A DNA stretch of 20,999 bases from a virus: IMG/VR virus record IMGVR_UViG_3300017697_000127, positions 1 to 20,999 of that record, one strand, 5' to 3'. The position numbers and the translations under genes were made by a program. Below, piece after piece: positions 6,129 through 12,534 of this stretch; positions within the stretch are counted from its first letter, which is position 1, and every line of letters starts with the position of its first letter. The notes under the pieces are model-generated. The model made no database searches, was not told where the DNA came from, and was given only the letters and a program-made list of their open reading frames with translations.

Positions 6129-7999
6129 TCATCTCGCTGGACTTTGAGACCTACTCCGAATGCGACATTCGGAAGGCGGGTGCGTTTGCGTATGCAGACC
6201 ACCCATCGACTGAGGTTATCTGTTTGGCGTGGTCGCTGAACGACGAGCTTCCGGTGCTCTGGACCCCCGACATGCCAGCGCCCACTGATTTGTTTCGACT
6301 GATCGAAAAAGGCGCAGAGGTCTGGGCATGGAATAGCTTCTTTGAGCTTTCGATTTGGGAGAGGGTGCTCCATTGGCCCTCGATCAAGATCACTCAGTGG
6401 AACGACACCGCCGCGCTGGCTGCTGCGCAGGCGTACCCAAGGGCGTTGGGCAAATGCGGGGAGTTTATGGGGATGACCGGGGATGCAGCGAAAGACAAGC
6501 GCGGAAAATACCTCATTCAGCGGCTGTGCAAGCCCTACAGAGGCGAGCGGGTTCGAGACCCAGAGCTGCTGCAAGAGCTGTATGACTACTGCCTTCAAGA
6601 TGTGGTTGCAGAAAGAGCGATACGAAAAAAGCTGCGGCCTCTTCACCCTACCGAGCGACAGGTATGGGTCACCGATCAGAAGATGAACCTGCGGGGTGTG
6701 CGTCTAGATAAAGATAACATAGGCCACGCCATCGCCATCATTGAAAAGCTTGCGATTGAGTTAAATGCAGAGGTCTATGAGTTGACAAACGGCGCTCTCT
6801 CCTCGACGGCCTCAAGAGCAAAGTCGCTTGAATGGATCAACGCGCAGGGCGTGAAGATGGATTCATATGATAAGGCAGCCGTCACCTGTGCGCTTGAAGG
6901 TGTATGCCCTCCAGATGTGTATAGGTTCCTGCAAATAAGGCAGGCGCTTTCTAAGTCCTCTACCAAAAAGTATCAGGCGATGCTTGACTGCTTGGCTCGG
7001 GATAACCGCGCCCACGGCACCGGCATGTACCACGGGGCAGCCACAGGGCGATGGTCTGGCAGGCACTTTCAGCCTCAAAATCTCCCGCGCCCAGTCGTCG
7101 ATGACGTTGATTCGGTGATTGATGTGCTCAAATACCGCAGCACCCAGCAGCTCGACGGCGAACCAATGGCGCTGCTTGCCTCCTGCCTTCGCGGGATGCT
7201 GATTGCAGGCAAGGGCAGAAGGCTTCTTGTCAGTGATTACAGCGCGATAGAGGCGAGGGTTTTGGCGTGGCTTGCTGGTCACGAAACCGTATTGCAGAGC
7301 TTCAGAGACGGACTGGATCTGTACAAGGTGACGGCCTCTGACATGTACGGCATTCCGTACAGCGATGTCGATAAAGATCAAAGATTTCTCGCTAAAATCG
7401 CAACGCTGGCCCTTGGTTATCAGGGTGGGGTCAAAGCCTTCCAAAAGATGGCGCAAAACTTTGGGACCGTGGTGGACGATGAGCAGGCGCTGAAGATCCG
7501 TGACGAATGGCGTGCCACAAATAAACCTATTGTCAGGCTGTGGCATGAGATTGAGGCCGCTGCTGTTAAGGCTGTTCAATTTGGAAAGGCCGACACCAGC
7601 ATTGGTGTGTTTAACATGGTTAAAAACGATCTTGTGTTTGTCCTGCCGTCTCAGAGGCTTCTGTCATTCCCGAAAGCGCAGGTCAGCAATCTAAAACTTA
7701 GCTACCACGGCATGAACAACTACACACATAAGTGGGAAGCCATCCCCACCTATGGCGGCTCACTGGTTCAAAGCATAACGCAGGCCGTTGCCAGAGACCT
7801 TCTGGCACACAGCCTGTTGTTAATTGAGCAAGCTGGCTACGACCCCGTCATGACGGTTCATGATGAGATTGTTGCCGACACGCGCATTAATCACGGATCG
7901 TTAGACGAGTTCAACACATTAATGTGCGAGCTGCCGAAGTGGGCAACCGGGCTGCCGATGGCTGTTGAGGGCTACGAGGCGGAGAGGTACAGAAAGTGA
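6125..7999 (+). CDS. polA: Family A DNA polymerase with 3'-5' exonuclease domain
   Basis: The start is TTG (6125-6127), overlapping the previous stop, and gives 624 aa (MIISLDFETYSECD...). The proofreading domain shows Exo I DFET (6-9), Exo II WNSFFE (69-74) and Exo III YCLQD (155-159). The polymerase domain shows GAATGRWSG (304-312), motif A VSDYSAIEARV (D371, E376), motif B RFLAKIATLALGYQGG (420-435) and motif C VHDE (578-581). It has no 5'-nuclease domain, as usual for phage enzymes. In motif B the residue matching E. coli Pol I Phe762 is Leu428, the variant that studies of marine viruses link to temperate phages. It is the replicative polymerase, embedded in the rightward operon and coupled to the next gene by TGATG. 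Confidence 0.97.
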   Translation: MIISLDFETYSECDIRKAGAFAYADHPSTEVICLAWSLNDELPVLWTPDMPAPTDLFRLIEKGAEVWAWNSFFELSIWERVLHWPSIKITQWNDTAALAAAQAYPRALGKCGEFMGMTGDAAKDKRGKYLIQRLCKPYRGERVRDPELLQELYDYCLQDVVAERAIRKKLRPLHPTERQVWVTDQKMNLRGVRLDKDNIGHAIAIIEKLAIELNAEVYELTNGALSSTASRAKSLEWINAQGVKMDSYDKAAVTCALEGVCPPDVYRFLQIRQALSKSSTKKYQAMLDCLARDNRAHGTGMYHGAATGRWSGRHFQPQNLPRPVVDDVDSVIDVLKYRSTQQLDGEPMALLASCLRGMLIAGKGRRLLVSDYSAIEARVLAWLAGHETVLQSFRDGLDLYKVTASDMYGIPYSDVDKDQRFLAKIATLALGYQGGVKAFQKMAQNFGTVVDDEQALKIRDEWRATNKPIVRLWHEIEAAAVKAVQFGKADTSIGVFNMVKNDLVFVLPSQRLLSFPKAQVSNLKLSYHGMNNYTHKWEAIPTYGGSLVQSITQAVARDLLAHSLLLIEQAGYDPVMTVHDEIVADTRINHGSLDEFNTLMCELPKWATGLPMAVEGYEAERYRK

Positions 8000-8268
8000 T
8001 GCAGTATCGACTTGAGGCAAAAATAGAGGAAAAGGTTTGCAGATACGCAAAGTCGCAAGGCTGGCTCACTTTCAAGTGGATGTCTCCGGGACAAAACGGG
8101 GTGCCGGATCGCATATTTTTCAAGGACGGTGTTTGCCAGATGATTGAATTCAAGGCTCCGGGCAAGCAACCAACTTCCTATCAACACGCCATACATCGGC
8201 AGCTCAAAGAGCACGGGTTCCACGTTTACGTCGTTTCAGATTTCGAGCAGGGGAAAGTATTATTCTAA
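7999..8268 (+). CDS. VRR-NUC domain nuclease
   Basis: An ATG (7999-8001) shares its first base with the polymerase stop (TGATG); a GTG three bases earlier is an equally possible start. The 89-aa product is a minimal VRR-NUC (PD-(D/E)XK superfamily) enzyme: EAKIEEKVCRYAKSQGW at the start, catalytic GVPDRIFF (about residues 34-41) and IEFKAPGKQPTSYQ (about 50-63), then a final strand GFHVYVVSDFEQG. Stand-alone phage VRR-NUC proteins of this size are structure-specific nucleases, thought to act on Holliday or flap DNA, and are commonly encoded beside an SNF2 helicase as here. All expected catalytic positions are present. Confidence 0.93.
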   Translation: MQYRLEAKIEEKVCRYAKSQGWLTFKWMSPGQNGVPDRIFFKDGVCQMIEFKAPGKQPTSYQHAIHRQLKEHGFHVYVVSDFEQGKVLF

Positions 8269-9623
8269 AGCACAATCAACTGCACAAGTACCAGCTCCGG
8301 GCCGCGCAGTTCATCAAAGATAACAAGATGTGCGCGCTTTGGGTGGACATGGGTCTAGGCAAAACTGTCAGCACGCTCACGGCAATTGTCGATCTACTGG
8401 CGACCAAGGAAGTCCAAAAAGTTCTGGTCGTTGCCCCGCTCCGCGTGGCGCAGCACACATGGCCCACGGAAATCAAAAACTGGGAGCACCTCAAGGCCTT
8501 AAAGGTCTCGGTAATTGCAGGCCTCAGCGCAGCAAAGCGTGAGCAGGCTATGCACTCCTCCGCACAGATTCACATTGTCAACAGAGAAAACATAGAGTGG
8601 TTAGAAAAAACATGTTCGCCGCACGGGTGGCACTACGACTTCGTCGTAATAGACGAGTCAAGCTCGTTCAAAAGTCAGAGCAGCCAACGGTGGAAATCAC
8701 TGCGGAGGGTAGTGAAGGGCGGCAAGATCAAGAGGATGGTGCAGCTAACGGGTACACCAGCGCCGAACAGCCTGATGGAACTCTGGCCCCAGATGTATTT
8801 GCTGGACAAGGGTAAGAGGCTGGGCGATACGCGCAGTAAATTCCTAGAGTCGTACTGCCGCCAAGTCGGGAACCCACAGTGGGCGCAGTACGAGGTCCGC
8901 CCTGATCGAGTAGATGACTTGCAGTCAAAGGTCGCAGACTTGGTCCTGCGAATGGACGCGAAAGATTACATCGAGCTGCCTGATCGAGTTGACTCTAACG
9001 TGGTTGTTTCGCTGCCTCCCAAGGCCTTGGCAGCCTACCATCAGATGGAAAAAGAATTCCTTGTACAGTTCCAAGGCGGTGAGGTGCTTGCCGCAAATGC
9101 GGCGGTCAAGATAAACAAGCTGTTGCAGATATCCTCTGGATCAATCTACACAGAAGATGGATACGAGGTTCTACACAACGCGAAGCTCGATGCACTGCAA
9201 GAAATAGTGGACACGGCATCCGAACCGATCTTGGTCGCTTACAATTTCAAGTCTGATGCCGAGCGCATATTGAAGCGAATAAAGGGCGCGGTCCTGATGG
9301 ACAAAGACAACGCCACCATTGATAAGTGGAACAAGAAAAAAATACCCGTTCTGCTCTGCCACCCAGCCAGCAGCGGTCACGGTCTGAACCTGCAAGCTGG
9401 TGGCTCGGTGATCGTCTGGTTCGGTCTAAGCTGGTCGCTTGAGCTGTACCAGCAACTCAATGCGCGGCTGCACCGTCAGGGCCAGACCAAGCCGGTTCGG
9501 ATCATCAAGATCCTTGCCGACACTAAATGCGATTTGCTTGTTTCCGAATCGCTGTCACAGAAAAACAAAACACAATCCGGCCTGCTCGAATTTGTTGAGC
9601 GGCTCCAAGGGGGCAAAAAATGA
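8262..9623 (+). CDS. SNF2-type DNA helicase / ATPase
   Basis: The first ATG in this frame (8328) would remove conserved sequence. Codons upstream encode LHKYQLRAAQFIKDNK, the usual Q-motif region, and the only well-placed signal is AGGGGA (8249-8254) seven bases before ATT at 8262. I therefore start there (453 aa) and note 8328 (431 aa) as the conservative choice. Motifs in the longer numbering: Walker A DMGLGKT (29-35), DExx box DESS (131-134), TGTP (163-166), motif V HPASSGHGLNLQ (367-378) and motif VI QLNARLHRQGQ (398-408). It is a compact phage SNF2 motor, presumably remodelling replication intermediates for the VRR-NUC nuclease. Its stop overlaps the next start (ATGA). Confidence 0.93.
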   Translation: MLKHNQLHKYQLRAAQFIKDNKMCALWVDMGLGKTVSTLTAIVDLLATKEVQKVLVVAPLRVAQHTWPTEIKNWEHLKALKVSVIAGLSAAKREQAMHSSAQIHIVNRENIEWLEKTCSPHGWHYDFVVIDESSSFKSQSSQRWKSLRRVVKGGKIKRMVQLTGTPAPNSLMELWPQMYLLDKGKRLGDTRSKFLESYCRQVGNPQWAQYEVRPDRVDDLQSKVADLVLRMDAKDYIELPDRVDSNVVVSLPPKALAAYHQMEKEFLVQFQGGEVLAANAAVKINKLLQISSGSIYTEDGYEVLHNAKLDALQEIVDTASEPILVAYNFKSDAERILKRIKGAVLMDKDNATIDKWNKKKIPVLLCHPASSGHGLNLQAGGSVIVWFGLSWSLELYQQLNARLHRQGQTKPVRIIKILADTKCDLLVSESLSQKNKTQSGLLEFVERLQGGKK

Positions 9624-9853
9624 AGGTAAATATCAGCGACGAAATGGTTCACAGCCCCCCGCATTACACCAACGGGGGCATCGAGTGTATCGACTACTTG
9701 GAAGATAACCTCGGGGCAGAGGGCTTCAGCTACTTCTGTGAGGGTAATGTGAAAAAGTACATGCATAGATGGCGGCAGAAGGGTCAGTTGCAGGACTTAG
9801 AGAAGGCCCAGTGGTATCTGAATCGCCTCATATGCTGTGTAGACAAGTTTTAA
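9620..9853 (+). CDS. DUF3310 small phage protein
   Basis: The 77-aa product starts at an ATG overlapping the SNF2 stop (ATGA). It matches DUF3310 in every landmark: VHSPPHYTNGGIECIDYLED near the start (the family's 'nPsHYk.GgiE.idv'), then GNVKKYMHRWRQKG (the 'gnviKYi.R...Kg' helix), and DLEKAQWYLNRLI (the 'dl.Ka.wyl..li' helix). The family is common in phages, often at the end of replication modules, and its biochemical role is not settled. Here it is the last gene of the rightward operon; the promoter of the repressor gene overlaps its stop codon. Confidence 0.9.
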   Translation: MKVNISDEMVHSPPHYTNGGIECIDYLEDNLGAEGFSYFCEGNVKKYMHRWRQKGQLQDLEKAQWYLNRLICCVDKF

Positions 9854-9868
9854 TTGACGGGTTATGAT
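9840..9868 (+). promoter_or_regulatory. Promoter of the CI-like repressor gene
   Basis: TAGACA (9840-9845), a 17-base spacer and TATGAT (9863-9868) make a good sigma70 match, overlapping the end of the DUF3310 gene. The predicted transcript would start near 9876, about 25 bases before the repressor ATG, so the repressor can be made when the replication operon is silent. Confidence 0.55.
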
Positions 9869-9884
9869 TTGCCGTTCACTAATT

Positions 9885-9899
9885 ACAACTAGGAGTTGT
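9885..9899. promoter_or_regulatory. Palindrome ACAACT-AGG-AGTTGT across the repressor ribosome-binding site
   Basis: This perfect 6-bp inverted repeat with a 3-base centre lies between the repressor promoter and its ATG and includes the AGGAG Shine-Dalgarno. It could be an autoregulatory operator, or an RNA hairpin hiding the ribosome-binding site, although a 3-base loop is tight. It shares CAAC...GTTG outer halves with the palindrome at 4395-4409. Confidence 0.4.
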
Positions 9900-9900
9900 T

Positions 9901-10551
9901 ATGTCTAGTTTTTATAGTCGTTTGAACGAGTCCTGCGCAGTTAGCACGAAAGTCCCACCGCACGGTAAGGGTCAGCAGACTTACATAGCCAGAGAGCTTG
10001 GCTGCTCTCAAGAGGCGGTGCGGAAGTGGTTTGCCAACGAATCTGTGCCAAGGGCAAAGATCGGAGCTAAGTTAGCAAAGCTACTTGATGTCTCGTACAC
10101 ATGGTTGATGTTGGGTGCCGCGCTTGGTGAGGTCGAAGAGGAAATAAAAAAGGCAAAAAACCATGACGCTGCCGTCTACTCTACATTGGCCTACGCCATC
10201 GTAAAAAATGTCGGAGCATCGTTGTGCGGCGATGATCACCCCGCTGATATGCTCATTATCGACAACGGGGTGTCGAGGCATGTCTGCGCAAAAGCTGCGG
10301 GTGAGACAAAAGACAATGGTGTTTTTGTGGCCACGTTTAGAAAAATTCAGGTTAAAGAGAGCACCACTGTCGTAGTTTTCAACCAGATCAGCAAGGACTC
10401 TATCGTCAAGTCAACCTTTCTGGAGATCCCAGAAGAGGCGTGGCAGGGTAAGAATGTGAAAACAAACGGAAACGAGATTACGTTGACCTTTACTCGCAAA
10501 GGAAATTCTTACGAGGCCAGCGGTATCAAACTTAAAAGCTTTTTGGGGTAG
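9901..10551 (+). CDS. CI-like phage repressor (XRE-type HTH)
   Basis: The 216-aa protein starts at an ATG after a strong AGGAG. Residues about 24-65 (GQQTYIARELGCSQEAVRKW, FANESVPRAKIGAKLAKLLD, then VSYTWLMLG) form a textbook lambda-repressor HTH with the 'ls..WLl.G' end. A charged linker (EVEEEIKKAKN) follows. The C-terminal half (about 90-216) is beta-rich (VVVFNQIS, EITLTFTRKGN) but has no clear Ser-Lys pair of an S24 self-cleaving peptidase, so it may be an oligomerisation domain. It is the best candidate for the lysogeny repressor: it has its own promoter, lies with the Xis-like gene and integrase, and is apart from the Cro-like gene. If it is not cleaved, induction must use another route such as an antirepressor. 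Confidence 0.8.
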   Translation: MSSFYSRLNESCAVSTKVPPHGKGQQTYIARELGCSQEAVRKWFANESVPRAKIGAKLAKLLDVSYTWLMLGAALGEVEEEIKKAKNHDAAVYSTLAYAIVKNVGASLCGDDHPADMLIIDNGVSRHVCAKAAGETKDNGVFVATFRKIQVKESTTVVVFNQISKDSIVKSTFLEIPEEAWQGKNVKTNGNEITLTFTRKGNSYEASGIKLKSFLG

Positions 10552-10553
10552 AA

Positions 10554-10754
10554 ATGGAAAGGCCGTACTTTAATTTAGCAGAGCTGGCTGAACTCTTCAT
10601 GATGAAAGAGTCCAGCCTCCTGAACGCAATTTCAAACGAGAGTTTTGTTTGCCCAACATATAAGCTAGGCCGTCGGCGTGTTGCTGACCGCCAAGTTGTC
10701 GAGGCATATTTTGAGGCCAAGCGAGCTGAAGGTTTGGGCAGAATTACAACCTAA
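10554..10754 (+). CDS. Small HTH protein, probable excisionase / AlpA-like
   Basis: The 66-aa product starts two bases after the repressor stop with GGGGT just upstream, so the two are cotranscribed. The sequence (FNLAELAELFMMKESSLLNA ... YKLGRRRVADRQVVEAYFEA) resembles the MerR-like winged helix of excisionases and AlpA regulators: an N-terminal 'laeLa..f...' HTH, a central basic 'GRRRVADR' strand, and a C-terminal 'vveayfeakra' helix. Its end faces the integrase gene. An Xis role, directing the integrase towards excision, is the natural reading. Cotranscription with the repressor is unusual for a pure excisionase and leaves room for a regulatory role. Confidence 0.65.
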   Translation: MERPYFNLAELAELFMMKESSLLNAISNESFVCPTYKLGRRRVADRQVVEAYFEAKRAEGLGRITT

Positions 10755-10771
10755 AGTGGCTCTCACCACTT
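10754..10771. terminator. Weak hairpin between convergent genes
   Basis: AAGTGG and CCACTT pair across a 6-base CTCTCA loop, exactly between the convergent stops of the Xis-like gene and the integrase. There is no T-run, so termination would be weak or Rho-assisted. The symmetry makes it usable from both sides. Confidence 0.25.
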
Positions 10772-11801
10772 ACAGGCCTCTATCTTTCAGGTTCCCCACA
10801 ATCGTCTCTGCTCGCAAGTGTGTGTATGACTGAAGCATTTGGATGTCCCTGTGACCGCTAAACATTGCGATCTCTGAAGGCAAGAAGATACCCATCTCGG
10901 TCAGTCTGCTGACACCCTCATGGCGCAGGTCGTGCCACACCAAATCCTTGATGCCAGCCTTGTCACGATAAATGTTGAAAACCTTAGCCGCGTGATCCGA
11001 GCTGATGTTGAAAATAAAGTCTCCTTCCGGCTCTCGGCTGTCGATTATTTCCATCGCCTCCTGCAACAGCGGCACGCGGCTGTAAACCTTTCCCTCTCGC
11101 GGATGCTTTCGCCAAATGCCAATTGTTCTTTCCTCCCGGTCCAACTCATCCCAACGCAAAGTGAACTGCTCCCCGCGCCTCATCGCGGTTATGACAGCGA
11201 AGCGCATAACCTCGGGCAGAGACCACGATCTTGACTGACTGCCTTGATAGTCGTCCAGCAGCCACTCTTCGGTAATGGCATTCATTTCTTCGTCAGTCAC
11301 GCGACGAGTTCGACGATCAGACTTTTTTAGAAACTTTTGGGAGGTTAGATATTGCCGGGCGAGATTGAACTCCTCGATATCGGGCTTGAGGCGCATGTAT
11401 GTTTCTGCAAATTTCAACATAGTGCGAAGGTAGGCAAACATGTTGTTGATCGAGCTTGCCTTGACCTCGTGTTTTCGTTCTTCAACGTACTCAAAAAGCA
11501 CCTCTCTGGTCATCTCTTTGAGTTGTAGGTGACCGAATCGCTTGTCAATTTGCCGGTACACTTTCGCCTTGTCTTCTGAAAGTTCCAGAGTCGCAAAACT
11601 TTTTGCTATCACATCAGAAACCAAAACCTTTTCACTTTTATAAGCCCCTTTTTCTAAAGCGACTTCGGTGGTGTTGGCAAAATCATTTGCAAGCTTCCAT
11701 TTGCTAAAAGTTTTGCTGATCGCAGGCTGTCCGGCTTTTCGAATCAAGACCCGATACCGTGTGTTGCCCCTTGCGTCTTTGCGTTTTTGAATGACAGCCA
11801 T
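10770..11801 (-). CDS. int: Tyrosine-type phage integrase
   Basis: The ATG follows GGGATCAAG and gives 343 aa, a normal length. An N-terminal arm-binding part (MAVIQKRKDARGNTRYRVLI..., about 1-60) is followed by a SAM-like core-binding domain (about 60-155) and the catalytic domain. The active site is complete: Arg208 in TAMRRGE (205-211), a basic strand near 231-240, HDLRH (H290, R293), SGH (H317) and nucleophile Tyr326 in QSYTH. It catalyses attP x attB recombination. It is transcribed convergently to the repressor/Xis unit and its upstream region is the candidate attP, as in many temperate phages. Confidence 0.96.
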   Translation of the reverse strand: MAVIQKRKDARGNTRYRVLIRKAGQPAISKTFSKWKLANDFANTTEVALEKGAYKSEKVLVSDVIAKSFATLELSEDKAKVYRQIDKRFGHLQLKEMTREVLFEYVEERKHEVKASSINNMFAYLRTMLKFAETYMRLKPDIEEFNLARQYLTSQKFLKKSDRRTRRVTDEEMNAITEEWLLDDYQGSQSRSWSLPEVMRFAVITAMRRGEQFTLRWDELDREERTIGIWRKHPREGKVYSRVPLLQEAMEIIDSREPEGDFIFNISSDHAAKVFNIYRDKAGIKDLVWHDLRHEGVSRLTEMGIFLPSEIAMFSGHRDIQMLQSYTHLRAETIVGNLKDRGL

Positions 11802-11820
11802 CTTGATCCCCTTGCTTCAG

Positions 11821-12030
11821 CCCGTGGTACAGTTCATGGTACAGTGACAAGAGTAGCTTAACTGTTTTTGCGTGAGTTTGCATGAGTTTAAGTGATTGTT
11901 TGCATTACCTTAAATGATGCTAAGTGATTGAAAATGAACGAAAATGAAAAAGCCGCGATTATGTGGGACAACCGGCTACCCCTTGTCGCGTAAGGCTTTG
12001 CGGGGACTTGGTACGCTGGTGGTACAGTAG
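11821..12030. other. Candidate attP region: three TGGTACAGT repeats and helically phased TGA motifs
   Basis: No gene of normal size fits here. TGGTACAGT occurs at 11825-11833, 11837-11845 and 12020-12028. TGA triplets begin at 11873, 11883, 11893 and again at 11915, 11925, 11935, 11945, exactly one per 10 bp in each run. TAAGTGATTG is repeated exactly at 11889-11898 and 11921-11930. A GC-rich block (11951-12010) with loosely inverted AAAGCC...GGCTTT and GACAA...TTGTC lies between. Direct repeats flanking a distinct core beside int are typical of attP arm and core sites. The core itself cannot be fixed without the host attB. Confidence 0.5.
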
Positions 12031-12031
12031 C

Positions 12032-12061
12032 CTATTTTTTCTTCTTCGTTTTTGCTGGCAT
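12032..12061 (-). CDS. Possible 9-residue basic peptide (MPAKTKKKK)
   Basis: Eight bases after the stop of the 154-aa membrane protein gene, a minus-strand ATG preceded by TAGGAAAAATA opens a 10-codon frame encoding MPAKTKKKK and stop. The spacing and purine-rich leader look like those of the real genes upstream, and short Lys-rich phage proteins do exist. It could equally be chance in AT-rich sequence, or the remnant of a longer gene cut at the att site. Confidence 0.2.
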   Translation of the reverse strand: MPAKTKKKK

Positions 12062-12069
12062 TATTTTTC

Positions 12070-12534
12070 CTATGTAAATGAATTAATTACACCCCATATC
12101 AAGCCAAACGCTATTATTCCCCCCACCACAAAAACCGTCAACGCGACAGTGATTTGGTGCATAAGCTTGTCGTGCTCTTTTCGTTTTTTCGCAAGCAGGG
12201 CCATGTGCTTTTGGCGTGCCTCTTCCTGTTGAGCCTTTGCTATTTTGAAATCTTGAAGAAGCTCAGGATCGACCATTGCAAGCAGGTCATGAACGTCTCT
12301 CCAATATCTTTCCTGCTGTTTTCGCAGTTGAGTCAGCTTCAGTAGATCGTTCTGACTAAGGGGCTTGAAGGTTCCGCCTTTGCGTTCAATCTCAAAGTTC
12401 GTGAGCGCCTCACCGAAATCGGAGATAGTCCCCATGACTTGCTGGATGCCAGAGCCTGTCTCATTGGCCTGCTTAATGAGTCCGTTGATGCTGGTCAGTA
12501 TTGCTGATGCGGCTGCTACCGATTCGATTATCAT
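12070..12534 (-). CDS. Coiled-coil protein with C-terminal membrane anchor
   Basis: The 154-aa product starts at an ATG overlapping the stop of the 900-aa gene (TGATG), so the two are translationally coupled. It has a mildly hydrophobic N-terminus (MIIESVAAASAILTSINGLI), a long charged helical middle (LRKQQERYWRDVHDLL; AKAQQEEARQKHMALLAKKRKEHDK) and one clear membrane segment near the end (about 126-150: ITVALTVFVVGGIIAFGLIW). This is the shape of small virion or membrane-docking proteins at the end of podovirus structural operons. A holin is less likely with only one strong segment and such a long coiled coil. It may help the ejected proteins reach or cross the inner membrane, or act with the 900-aa protein. 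No named family was recognised. Confidence 0.7.
   Translation of the reverse strand: MIIESVAAASAILTSINGLIKQANETGSGIQQVMGTISDFGEALTNFEIERKGGTFKPLSQNDLLKLTQLRKQQERYWRDVHDLLAMVDPELLQDFKIAKAQQEEARQKHMALLAKKRKEHDKLMHQITVALTVFVVGGIIAFGLIWGVINSFT

Noticed and set aside
6008-6646. 212-codon open frame on the minus strand
   Set aside because: Antisense across the DUF2815/Pol A junction, both of which are firmly identified.
6863-7579. 238-codon open frame on the minus strand
   Set aside because: Antisense to the catalytic core of the Pol A gene. It has low-complexity composition and no start signal.
12070-12534. Holin
   Set aside because: Only one strong membrane segment and a long charged coiled coil; no endolysin or spanin gene is adjacent.
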